In this document: piece by piece, positions 8,647 through 16,719 of the stretch | How the letters are laid out: each line of letters begins with the position of its first letter | How positions within the stretch are numbered: position 1 is the stretch's first letter | Source of the DNA: Rubripirellula sp. | GTDB lineage: Bacteria; Planctomycetota; Planctomycetia; Pirellulales; Pirellulaceae | DNA: 43,514 bases | Direction: 5' to 3' | Assembly: GCA_029213145.1 (NCBI GenBank) | Contig: JARGNK010000045.1 | Coordinates: forward strand, 1 to 43,514 | Translations under genes and position numbers: made by a program | Notes under the pieces: generated by a model | What the model was told of the DNA's origin: nothing | The model's input: only the letters and a program-made list of their open reading frames with translations | Databases searched by the model: none

Positions 8647-9969
8647 TCAGATCAGCTCACCCAAACTGCCGACGCTGCTGCCAAATGATTCTGTTCTGAC
8701 GCCAAGGTGCTGAAGCATCGTAACGAAGAGGTTGCAGAGCGGCTGGTTGTGATCGCGACGGAAGGCCACGTGCTGACCATGCTTGAGACCGCCACCGGCC
8801 AGCAGAATGGGCAGGTTCGTATTGTCGTGGGTGTTAGCGTCCCCCATGTTGCTTCCGAACAGAATCATCGTGCGATCCAGCAGTCTGTCTTCATCTTCAC
8901 GAGTCTCGGCAAGCTGTGAGAACAGTTTGTGAAGCAACATCATCTGCTGATGATCGGCATCGATGAGCTGTTGTACCTTTGCTTCTGACTGACCGTGGTG
9001 GCTAAGGTTGTGGTAGCCGTCGGTTGTGTTCTGATCAGGATGCAGTTTGAAGGGGGGAGTCGCGAAGGCATCGACCATCAGCGTGATGATGCGTGTTGAA
9101 TCGGATTCGAATGCGAGGCGAGCCATCGACAACATCAGGTCGAATTTCTCGAAGAACTGCTTCTGGTCCCGAATGTCGTCTGGCGGTCGCTCATCGGTGG
9201 TCGGTTTCGGCCGCAGTTCCCATTGTCGCGCAATCTCCAGACGCTGCTCAATCTCGCGCACCGAAGTGAGATACTGATCGAGACGCGATTGATCATCGCG
9301 ACCGAGCACTCTTCGGACCTGACGCGTGTCATCCAGGAGCGTGTCGAGAATGCTGGCCCGTTCATCGAGTTTGTGCAACTGCCGCTTGACCGCTGAAGGA
9401 TCACCCTGAACGAACATCTTGCGGAACAGATTCGACGCACTGTCTTCAGCGGGCAATAGCACGCCGTCCCGAGTCCAGGAGAGACTACGATTAGCTTTGT
9501 CCAGATTCACGCCCAAGTTAAGGGTAGGAAACCGGGTCATCGGCTCCAGTCGCAACGCGGCGAATTGATCGAGCGAGATCGTGTTGCGAAAGCCACTCTT
9601 GGTCGGTCCGCGAGCCGCCGTGAGAAAACAGTTTTCCGTGCTGTGTCCGCCATCGACATCCGGATGCGACAGGCCGCTGACCACCGTGAAATCATTTCGG
9701 AACTCGGCTAGGTCCTGCAGATAGGGTGAAAGTTCGTAGTCACGTCCAGATGTTTTCGGAAAGAATTGCTTCGGTAGGACGCCCAGATTGTTCGAGATCA
9801 ACAACATCCGCCGAGGTATTGGTGACTCGCTTTCCTTTGCGAACGCGGGGTGGAGACTCTGCAGTAGAGGCAACGCAAGTGTGATGCCGGCTCCTTGGAG
9901 GAACCGACGACGGGACGGGTTTAATTGATGATTGTCGAGTGGTGATTTTTGATTGTTGAAGTGTTTCAT
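8647..9969 (-). CDS. DUF1552 family exported protein with canonical HxxSHH motif
   Basis: The 440-residue protein starts at ATG 9969 with AGGA a few bases upstream. Residues 1-13 come from one arm of a 33-bp inverted repeat, and the Tat-like leader follows (SRRRFLQGAGITLALPLLQS). The DUF1552 signature HNLSHH is intact at residues 320-325, unlike the copy at 2606. Other family marks are SLDQFAALRL, LTSVREIEQRLE, LLDRTMILFGSNM and LLAGGGLKHG. It lies downstream of the DUF1592 gene on the same strand but is separated from it by a broken four-helix-bundle gene whose stop overlaps this start (ATGA). Likely exported and folded before transport. Function unknown. Confidence 0.9.
   Translation of the reverse strand: MKHFNNQKSPLDNHQLNPSRRRFLQGAGITLALPLLQSLHPAFAKESESPIPRRMLLISNNLGVLPKQFFPKTSGRDYELSPYLQDLAEFRNDFTVVSGLSHPDVDGGHSTENCFLTAARGPTKSGFRNTISLDQFAALRLEPMTRFPTLNLGVNLDKANRSLSWTRDGVLLPAEDSASNLFRKMFVQGDPSAVKRQLHKLDERASILDTLLDDTRQVRRVLGRDDQSRLDQYLTSVREIEQRLEIARQWELRPKPTTDERPPDDIRDQKQFFEKFDLMLSMARLAFESDSTRIITLMVDAFATPPFKLHPDQNTTDGYHNLSHHGQSEAKVQQLIDADHQQMMLLHKLFSQLAETREDEDRLLDRTMILFGSNMGDANTHDNTNLPILLAGGGLKHGQHVAFRRDHNQPLCNLFVTMLQHLGVRTESFGSSVGSLGELI
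9924..9956. repeat. Right arm of a perfect 33-bp inverted repeat
   Basis: Bases 9924-9956 are the exact reverse complement of 10369-10401. The arm reads ATTGATGATTGTCGAGTGGT and continues TGATTTTTGATTGT. It lies inside the first codons of the DUF1552 gene, supplying the QKSPLDNHQL segment before its Tat motif. Together the arms enclose the broken four-helix-bundle gene, giving a unit of 478 bp. Confidence 0.9.
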
Positions 9970-10347
9970 TTTCCTGACTTCTCTTCGGCTGTCTTGACGC
10001 TCGTTACAAAGATGGCGATCAGTTCGTCGCACTCTTTGATGATTTCCGCCAGTCTTTCCGGAGGACACAACCCTTTGCGTTCGATGATACGTAGCCAGAC
10101 CAATACTTCTCTGAGTTCTTTCAAACAGATCTTCATTTAATGAGTAACGTCTCTGCGCGATTCACCGCTCTGCGGTTCTCCATCATTCGCTCTGCGCTTC
10201 TCCTTCATTCAACGCTGGCGATGTGCCTGACCGAACAAGTTGACCAGTGATGTGATTTCCTGCGTTGGTGTTCGGCAAAGCCTCGGTCACGTTCATCACG
10301 CAAACGGCAAAATCTTTCAGTCGATCTTCAATATCACCCACCTTCAT
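9966..10347 (-). pseudogene. Four-helix-bundle (23S rRNA intervening-sequence type) protein gene with a frameshift
   Basis: The front half (ATG 10347, 54 codons, stop at 10183) reads IEDRLKDFAVCVMNVTEALP and later GQLVRSGTSPALNEGEAQSE, the usual first part of these small four-helix proteins. The back half is in another frame from 10136: KICLKELREVLVWLRIIERK then ECDELIAIFVTSVKTA, and stops at 9966. The total span is 382 bp, one base more than a multiple of three, so a net one-base indel in the poorly matching 10137-10182 stretch is enough to break it. A purine-rich ribosome site lies before 10347. The stop overlaps the DUF1552 start. Family members were first seen as ORFs inside 23S rRNA intervening sequences; their function is unclear. 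Here it stands free, between two genes that are elsewhere adjacent. Confidence 0.75.
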
Positions 10348-10368
10348 CCAGTCTCTCTCTTTCCTTCT

Positions 10369-10401
10369 ACAATCAAAAATCACCACTCGACAATCATCAA
10401 T
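10369..10401. repeat. Left arm of a perfect 33-bp inverted repeat
   Basis: Exact reverse complement of 9924-9956. It overlaps the last codon and stop of the DUF1592 gene (stop at 10399-10397), so that gene's end lies within the repeat. The position just upstream of the four-helix-bundle gene, matching the arm just past that gene's end, makes the pair look like terminal repeats of an inserted unit. Confidence 0.9.
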
Positions 10402-13000
10402 CCGCTTTTTCCCCGAGAAACACTCGGCTCTGCACCAAAGCATGAACAAGATCACGCACTCCATACCCCTCCGATTCGCACGCATCGAGTATGGACTCAA
10501 TCTCCGCACGATCCGAGAACCGAACCTGCGTACCGGTCGCATAAAGCGTGAATTGGTGCAAAAGATTGCGGGCCAGTTGGCGAGGGTTGCTCACGAGCAA
10601 GGATTTGAGTTGGTGAATGTCTCGGAAGCGGCGACCGCTGAACAGTTTGCCGCTGGCGTCGACGGGCACGCCAAGGGTGTAGACGAAGTCGTGACCGGCA
10701 CGGTCGATGCCGGTGACCGATTCTCGCTGTTCAAGATTCTGTTCAATGCCTCGATAACGTGTTCGCCAGCCGCCCAGGACATCGAAGTTCTCAAGTGCCA
10801 GACCGACAGGGTCGAACCTCGCATGGCAACCGGCACAGGATTCAGATTTGGTGTGCAGAGCCAACAGCTCGCGAATCGTCTTGGCCCCACGAATGTCAGG
10901 TTCCACCGCTGGGACACTCTTGGGAGGCGGCGGTGGTGGTTGCCCAAGCAAACGTTCCATGATCCACGCACCACGAACGACGGGCGATGTCGAAGTGCCA
11001 TTGGCGGTCAGTTTCAAGATCGCAGCCTGAGTCAGCAGGCCGCCATAGGGGCTGTCGTCGGGCAACGCGACTTTTTGCATCTGGGATCCACTGAGCGGGG
11101 CCAGTTCATAATGCTTTGCGAGACGATCGTTGGCGTAAACAAAGTCGGCATCGACTAACACACTCGCTGAGAGATTGTCGTGAATCATCGCGCTGCAAAA
11201 GGTGCGAGTTTCGCGCTCCATCGACTCGATCAGGTAATCATCAAAGCGGTACTCTGGATGCAAGCGAATATCCGGTTCATCGCGTCGAATGTTGCGCAGA
11301 TCGAGCCAGTAGTCAGTGAAATTCTCAACGAACCGATCGAAGCCGGGACTGTTGATCAGCCGATCGGTCTCGCCGCGAAGGGTGTTGGCATCGCGGAGCT
11401 TTCCCGCGGCGGCCAATCCCATCAACGCGGCATCCGGCCGCGTGTTCGTCAGGAAATGCGACAGCCGCGAGGCAATGGCATATTGATCGAACTTGCCAGT
11501 CGCTGGATCAGACGGTTCGCGCAGATAGAGAAAGTGGCTGGAACAGAGGAAAGCCTTGTAACCGGCGAGCAACGCTTCGGGAAACGGGCTTCCCTGATCG
11601 AGCCGTCGTTGAATGAGCTGCTCGAACCGAACAAGTGCTTCCGTGGGGACAGGCTCTCGGGCGGCGAGATCGACGAACCTTCTCAAAAGACGCCGTGCAT
11701 CTTCAGTCGGATTCTCGGAAGTGACCTCGGGGTCGAAATCTTCAAACAACACTCTATGCGATGGGGGCGGCCACGACTGCGGTGGTAACGGACCTTCGAC
11801 TTCGAGCCACTGAAAGGCAACACCAGTTTGGCCCCCTTCTGGAAATGGTGGATACCGGTAGGTCGGCGGGCCGCCGTTGACGTTGCGAGCCAGCGGCACC
11901 GGAAGACCAAGCAGGCTGTACTCGAATGTCTCTGTCGGGAGTAAACGAACGGTCGTCTCATAAATGGCGGGTTTGGGCTGTATGTCCATGATTCCACCGG
12001 TGGCTCGGACATCGCCGGAGACGTCCGGGCCGGACGGCTTGCGGGCGCGAAACGTCATCGGTATCGGATCGGTTGCCGGTTGCAGTTGATATCCTTCCGT
12101 TTGCAGGACCGCCCGCGCGGAAAAACGGACTCGGTATTCACCCGGAAGCCTCGCCACGAATCCGCGGGGATATCCGAAATAGGGCCAGTGAGCAGATCGG
12201 AACAGCGCTAGTTCCAGTGTGGAATCGTCCTTGAGAGTTTCCAGTTCCTTCGCGCCGACTGCCTTGTTGTCCTTGGCGAAGAACATAGCCTCCCGTCCGC
12301 CATAGGTGTTCTTGGGCGTAAACAGCCTGGTTCCAACGGCGCGATATTTTGTGATCGGAGGCGGCTTCGGTCCGTCGGCCATCGCTTGTTTCAACGCGGC
12401 GTCGGCTGCGTCGAGGTACGCAGCCAACTGCACTCGTGACATGTCCAGCGCGGTCGCGGTCTTATTGAACCGATGGGACTCGCGATCTTCCGGCAGCATA
12501 TCGCGAATATCGAGAAGCGGCATCTGCAGCACATCTCGCAGATTCTGCTCGTACTCTTCCCGCGTCAGTCGTCGCAACGGCCCGCGACCGTTTGTAATGA
12601 CATCGGCGCGTTCTGCTCGTGCAATCGTATCGTTCAGAGCTTTGAGCATCGTCTGGCGATCAGGATCGGACAACATTGCGGAATCGGGCGGCATCTCACC
12701 GGAACGAATGCGATCATGAATCAAAATCCAGCGGTCGCGCAGCTCCCGATCGTCGAGCGTCCAAGCCAGCGAAGCAAGATTGAGTCCCCCTTCCGCCGTC
12801 GCACCCTCATGACAGTCGAAGCAGGTCTGTCGGAGCAGTTCTCCGAGTGGTTCGGGAAGTTCCTCCGCGATTGACTCTGTCACGATTGACTCTGACGCGA
12901 CGAGGCAAAGAACAAAACACACTGCGCCTTTCAAACCGATCCGTTGAAAAACATCCTGAATGGTCGTTAGCCTTAGCGGCGTTAGGTTTGTCAGCTTCAT
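10397..13000 (-). CDS. DUF1587/1592/1588/1585 planctomycete protein with two haem c motifs
   Basis: This complete 867-residue member starts with a hydrophobic leader (about residues 22-37) and a cytochrome-type CFDCH at 60-64 followed by GGLNL. It then runs through a DUF1587-like segment (LRRLTREEYEQNLRDVL, about 137-155), a long linker, DUF1595 (about 430-495), DUF1592 (about 500-630), DUF1588 with CAGCH at 722-726 and RFDPVGLALENFD, and DUF1585 at the end. Two CxxCH sites suggest two covalently bound haems in the periplasm; acceptor or substrate is not known. It is followed on the same strand by the DUF1552 gene, with the broken four-helix-bundle gene in between. The last codon and stop fall in a 33-bp repeat, so its original C-terminus may have differed. 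It is a diverged paralogue of the gene at 3-2420, in opposite orientation. Confidence 0.92.
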   Translation of the reverse strand: MKLTNLTPLRLTTIQDVFQRIGLKGAVCFVLCLVASESIVTESIAEELPEPLGELLRQTCFDCHEGATAEGGLNLASLAWTLDDRELRDRWILIHDRIRSGEMPPDSAMLSDPDRQTMLKALNDTIARAERADVITNGRGPLRRLTREEYEQNLRDVLQMPLLDIRDMLPEDRESHRFNKTATALDMSRVQLAAYLDAADAALKQAMADGPKPPPITKYRAVGTRLFTPKNTYGGREAMFFAKDNKAVGAKELETLKDDSTLELALFRSAHWPYFGYPRGFVARLPGEYRVRFSARAVLQTEGYQLQPATDPIPMTFRARKPSGPDVSGDVRATGGIMDIQPKPAIYETTVRLLPTETFEYSLLGLPVPLARNVNGGPPTYRYPPFPEGGQTGVAFQWLEVEGPLPPQSWPPPSHRVLFEDFDPEVTSENPTEDARRLLRRFVDLAAREPVPTEALVRFEQLIQRRLDQGSPFPEALLAGYKAFLCSSHFLYLREPSDPATGKFDQYAIASRLSHFLTNTRPDAALMGLAAAGKLRDANTLRGETDRLINSPGFDRFVENFTDYWLDLRNIRRDEPDIRLHPEYRFDDYLIESMERETRTFCSAMIHDNLSASVLVDADFVYANDRLAKHYELAPLSGSQMQKVALPDDSPYGGLLTQAAILKLTANGTSTSPVVRGAWIMERLLGQPPPPPPKSVPAVEPDIRGAKTIRELLALHTKSESCAGCHARFDPVGLALENFDVLGGWRTRYRGIEQNLEQRESVTGIDRAGHDFVYTLGVPVDASGKLFSGRRFRDIHQLKSLLVSNPRQLARNLLHQFTLYATGTQVRFSDRAEIESILDACESEGYGVRDLVHALVQSRVFLGEKAD

Positions 13001-13557
13001 CTTACAGATCGTTTAACGTCCGTATTTTGGAAAAATGTCCGCGGTTGGAAAACGGTTTTCGCATGTGACGCTGGAATCTTTCAGGTACTCTTCGTGGGGA
13101 ATGCGCAGGTCGGGCCAGGACGCTGGGAGGACAGGGACGACTCTTCCCAGCCGAATGCCCTCAGTGATAAAGTCCATTTCAAAGTGGAACTGGATCCCGC
13201 TGCTTCCGATGGAAATCTCGTCTTCCATTTGCGTGTCATCCAAAACGGGACCTTTTGAGGCACCACTATACCATGCCAATACTTTTTGCTCTGACTACGA
13301 TGAAACACGGTTGTTTCCCAAGGTTCCCAATCCCTTCGGGTGTACTTTTCCGGTATTCCAAGCTCACCGGAATCAGCTTGAACCAGAGCCTTCTGGATTA
13401 TTCTTAGTCATTCGCAGCCTTCACCGTTTTGGGCTATCTCCTGAACAATCCGTCCGAATTCCGTTTCCGGCATTTTCAAACACCGTGCTCACGAGAGTGG
13501 CGTCATCCCTTACACGAGCCGCCTTTCGGTGATCACCCCCCTTCCGCTGATAAATCG
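13001..13557. other. Intergenic stretch, no certain gene
   Basis: The only noteworthy reading frame is on the - strand, 13013-13228, reading MEDEISIGSSGIQFHFEMDF and ending FPTADIFPKYGR. It has balanced composition and might be the end of a lost gene, but it has no clear ribosome site and I recognise no family. The rest shows nothing I can name. The promoter of the DUF1592 gene should lie here but I see no convincing hexamers. Confidence 0.4.
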
Positions 13558-13688
13558 CAGCGTTGTAACGAACCCCCAGCGTTGCAATGAACCCCCAGCG
13601 TTGCAACGAACCCCCAGCGTTGCAATGAACCCCCAGCGTTGCAATGAACCCCCAGCGTTGCAATGAACCCCCAGCGTTGTAATGAACC
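13558..13688. repeat. 19-bp minisatellite, six full copies plus a partial
   Basis: From 13562 the unit GTTGCAATGAACCCCCAGC recurs every 19 bases at 13562, 13581, 13600, 13619, 13638 and 13657, with a partial seventh at 13676. The only differences are C/T changes at two positions (GTTGTAACG, GTTGCAACG). A period of 19 is not a multiple of three, so translation cycles through frames; the long - strand frame across it (13421-13861) is probably not a gene. Confidence 0.95.
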
Positions 13689-13947
13689 TTGGGTGGTGTC
13701 ACCGAGTTACCGCACCACGCTGTAAGACCTGCAACTCGGTAGCCGAGCCTTGCCAGTTCATTGATCCGGTTGTCTCTGATTCCATGCAACGCTTGAAGCC
13801 AAACAGTCAACGCCATTCTATTTAAACGGCCTAGACAAAAGCACTTTTGATTCGCTTGCATTAGTTCCGATTTGTGCGATCTTCACGTACCGCCTTGGGC
13901 TCCCGCGAGCGGAGGTTAAACCACTCCTCGTTGATCGGCGTCGCCCG

Positions 13948-14148
13948 TGGAATAACAGCTACATTGATTCGTTCCATGGCGAGCTTCGTGATGAGCCACC
14001 CAACGGAGGAATCGTTGAGGCGATGATCGAGGCGAAGGTACTGATCGAACGTGGTCGCAACACTCGCAGCCCAACACGATCCGTCGACACAGCTTGCTGG
14101 GTGATCCGCCCCCGGCGTCGGAAGCCTTCACTCACTAAGAAACTGGTA
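13948..14148 (+). pseudogene. IS3-family transposase (OrfB) C-terminal remnant, frameshifted
   Basis: Frame one reads RPWNNSYIDSFHGELRDEPP and EAMIEAKVLIERGRN, matching the PWENgyIESFnGrLRDE and ..EAkvLIE.WR segments near the end of IS3-group transposases, including the final catalytic Glu region. The next frame then reads NTIRRHSLLGDPPPASEA, matching YNxxRPHSSLGYRPPAPEA. The switch falls near 14055-14065. There is no upstream DDE part, no start and no inverted repeats, so this is a short relic. It is the only coding trace on the + strand right of 8.5 kb, and it ends about 18 bp from the sppA stop. Confidence 0.7.
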
Positions 14149-14165
14149 TCGTTCGTGGGGGCTCA

Positions 14166-16100
14166 TCAGCGAATCGAGAGACTTGAAGGCCCCATCAACC
14201 AAGCGGTCGGTTTCTGACGTGCCTTGAGAGAGTCATTGATCAGCAACTGCAAGGTGTCCGTGTTGAGACCTTGTGTTCTCAGAAGTCTGAGGGTGATGGA
14301 ATTCGCCTCGATCATTCTTCCGCCAAGGCGATCGATCGAAATGATGTCCTCGTCCTCACTTCCCAACAAGCTGCTGAGATCCAAGCCTGATTTGGTCACG
14401 GGTCGATGGGTCACCTTGTATTCGTCCCCAAGTTCTGCCTTCTTCGCGATGTGCCGAATGCAATCGTCGACCCCGCCGATTTGATCCACCAGTTTTTTCC
14501 GGACCGCCTGGCTGCCCGACCAAACTCGTCCACCGGCAAGCGTGCGTAGCTTTTCCACCGGGATTTTTCTCGCCCCACTGACAAGCTTAAGAAATCGCCC
14601 ATAAACCGAATCGATCGACTTTTGCATCACCTTTGTTTCATCTTCCGTAAACCCTCGGTCGAGTGAAAGCAGGTTCGCGGATTCATCAAGTTGAATATTT
14701 TCGGTATGCAAACCAATGCGCCTCATCAAAGCCCCGCCACTCAGCTTCATGGCAAAGACACCAATCGATCCGGTGACCGTGCCCCGCTCGGCGTAGACGG
14801 GCGTCCCAATACAACTGATCCAATATCCACCGGACGCGGCGACATCGCCCATGGAAATGACGGTCGGCTTCTTTTCGGCAAGCTTCTTCAATGCTTGGCG
14901 GATCGCTTCGCTGGCCGTCGCACTTCCGCCCGGCGAGTTGATTCGAACGACAACGCCTTTCACTCGATCCTCGTCTGTCAGCTTTTGGATTCGTTCCACA
15001 GTCGGTCCCGCCGCGATCGAACCGGCACCTCCCTCATCGACGATCGCACCACTCAAGTGAAGCACGACAATTGTGTTGTCTTGGACGGAACCATTTGAAC
15101 TGTCGCCAGCCATGAGTTCACCCATCAACTGGAAGAAAGAGACGTCCTTTTTCGCTGCTTTCTTTGGCGTGACCCAATTCAGATTTTCGCCAATATCTTC
15201 GCCGATCGCTTTTTGCATCGCTCCGTACGGTGCCAGCTTGTCAACAAGCCCTTTGGCCAACGCTTCCTTTGCGAGCCAAATTCGTTGAGACTGCATCTCT
15301 CGCACATCAGCCGTTTTAAGCCCACGGCCTTTCGCGATGCGATCCACCGCCGCATCGTTGATGGACGTCAGCATGTCCAGATAATGTTGACGCAAGTGAT
15401 CGCTCATTCGTGCATTCAAATAAGGCTCCACCGCGCCCTTGAAGTCGCCGGCGCGAACTACGGATGCTTTGACCCCGACCAAATCCAACGCGTCACGATA
15501 AAACATCGATTGCATCGAAACGGACGGAAAATCGACCTCCCCAAAGTCGGCCATGTAGACGGTATCGCACATCGATGCAATTTCGAGGGCCTCGCGGCTT
15601 GCTGATTCCAGCCATGCATGCGTCTTCTTGCCAGCGTCCGTTACCTTCTTGATATGGCGTGAAAGCTCATCCAGTTGAGCCGAATTCATGGAGAAACCTG
15701 AGGACAAATCCACGACCAAATGATCGAAATCATCGTCATCCGAAAAGCTATCAAGAAAACGTGTTAGTTTAAAAAAGGAACGCTTCGCGCCAGGACCGCT
15801 TCCAAGCAACGAAAGGGGGTCAAGCCCGGCTGGCTGGACCAGGTCGACATAGTCGCCACTGATCTTGATCTGGCGAACGCCGATCTTTGGTTGCGGGGCT
15901 TCTTTCTTCGCTGCGGGAGCTGGCTTCTTTGTCCCCTTCTTGTCTGCTGGCTTCGCCTTGGGAGTATCGGCAGTCTCCGTTTTCTCTACCTTGGCAGCCT
16001 TGCCGTCGGCTGTTTTCGTCGCCTCGGATGGCTTGTCCTGTGCGAGCACAGGGACCGACAGCACGAACACCATCAGAAGGAAGCGGACCGAACGGTGCAT
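14166..16100 (-). CDS. sppA: Signal peptide peptidase SppA, 67 kDa type
   Basis: SppA is a membrane-associated serine protease that degrades cleaved signal peptides. From ATG 16100 the product is 644 residues: signal peptide (MHRSVRFLLMVFVLSVPVLA), a Lys/Ala/Pro-rich linker (about 22-75), then two tandem ClpP/crotonase-like domains as in the long E. coli-type enzyme. The general-base lysine is in GDFKGAVEPY (Lys221) and the nucleophile in VAASGGYW (Ser423), close to the E. coli positions 209 and 409; NSPGGSATASE precedes the second. The frame extends upstream to 16379, but the signal peptide fixes the start at 16100. It is a single gene, with a transposase relic just past its stop. The linker and leader differ from the E. 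coli membrane anchor; periplasmic or anchored location is open. Confidence 0.93.
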   Translation of the reverse strand: MHRSVRFLLMVFVLSVPVLAQDKPSEATKTADGKAAKVEKTETADTPKAKPADKKGTKKPAPAAKKEAPQPKIGVRQIKISGDYVDLVQPAGLDPLSLLGSGPGAKRSFFKLTRFLDSFSDDDDFDHLVVDLSSGFSMNSAQLDELSRHIKKVTDAGKKTHAWLESASREALEIASMCDTVYMADFGEVDFPSVSMQSMFYRDALDLVGVKASVVRAGDFKGAVEPYLNARMSDHLRQHYLDMLTSINDAAVDRIAKGRGLKTADVREMQSQRIWLAKEALAKGLVDKLAPYGAMQKAIGEDIGENLNWVTPKKAAKKDVSFFQLMGELMAGDSSNGSVQDNTIVVLHLSGAIVDEGGAGSIAAGPTVERIQKLTDEDRVKGVVVRINSPGGSATASEAIRQALKKLAEKKPTVISMGDVAASGGYWISCIGTPVYAERGTVTGSIGVFAMKLSGGALMRRIGLHTENIQLDESANLLSLDRGFTEDETKVMQKSIDSVYGRFLKLVSGARKIPVEKLRTLAGGRVWSGSQAVRKKLVDQIGGVDDCIRHIAKKAELGDEYKVTHRPVTKSGLDLSSLLGSEDEDIISIDRLGGRMIEANSITLRLLRTQGLNTDTLQLLINDSLKARQKPTAWLMGPSSLSIR

Positions 16101-16719
16101 AGCAGGACTCACAATAGGTGCAAATTCAAAAGAGGATTGGTGCCCCACAAGTTTAGTCTCACAGGGGTGGGGCATCGAGCATTGGAAATGCTGTTTCCAA
16201 TGGAAAAATGGAAGAATCGGAGACTCTCCACAACACCCACGATCTTCACCGTACCCTCGACTTGCGCAAACGCCCAGACCCAGCAACTGGGGGGCACGTC
16301 TTTGCCCCTGTTCGGGCCGCTCTTCGAATGCTCCCTCCGGTCGATCGCTTCGATGAATCCCGTTCAACTCAACCCACACGATCAGCCTGCCTTGTTTGGG
16401 GCGCGCATTTGGCCAGCGGTGTACGTGAGCATGAGGTTAGGTGGCCGCAGGAGATTCATCTACATGGACGCTCGACATCAAATGTCAAAGACGCAGTAAT
16501 GATCGCTGCAGTTGCTGCCAACACCTTGGCAATGAATCAGTAACCGAGTCCAAGTGTTTGTTCGATGAGAATGAAGGTCAAAACGATGCAAGGCCGGTTC
16601 CGACCATCCCGAAATGTCGGTGCGACAAAACCACTGAAGCTTTTGATCAGCGGTTTGAAACCGCATCAATCATTCGCACACTCAAATGGAAAGGGCCAAT
16701 AGGAATCGGACTCCTCAAA
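16101..16719. other. Intergenic stretch, no gene recognised
   Basis: About 620 bp upstream of sppA and downstream of the DHH gene. Several frames are open on both strands but none has a ribosome site, leader or family pattern. I see no RNA gene, repeat or hairpin of note. Confidence 0.5.

Noticed and set aside
10265..11158. 297-codon + strand frame opposite the DUF1592 C-terminus
   Set aside because: Antisense shadow of a well-supported gene.
13558..13688. CRISPR array
   Set aside because: The 19-bp units are contiguous with no unique spacers; it is a tandem minisatellite.
13421..13861. 146-codon - strand frame across the 19-bp minisatellite
   Set aside because: Its length comes from a repeat whose unit happens to lack stops in all frames; no leader, family or ribosome site.
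15891..16499. Long + strand frame over the sppA front
   Set aside because: Mirror of the Lys/Ala/Pro-rich SppA linker codons; no family pattern.
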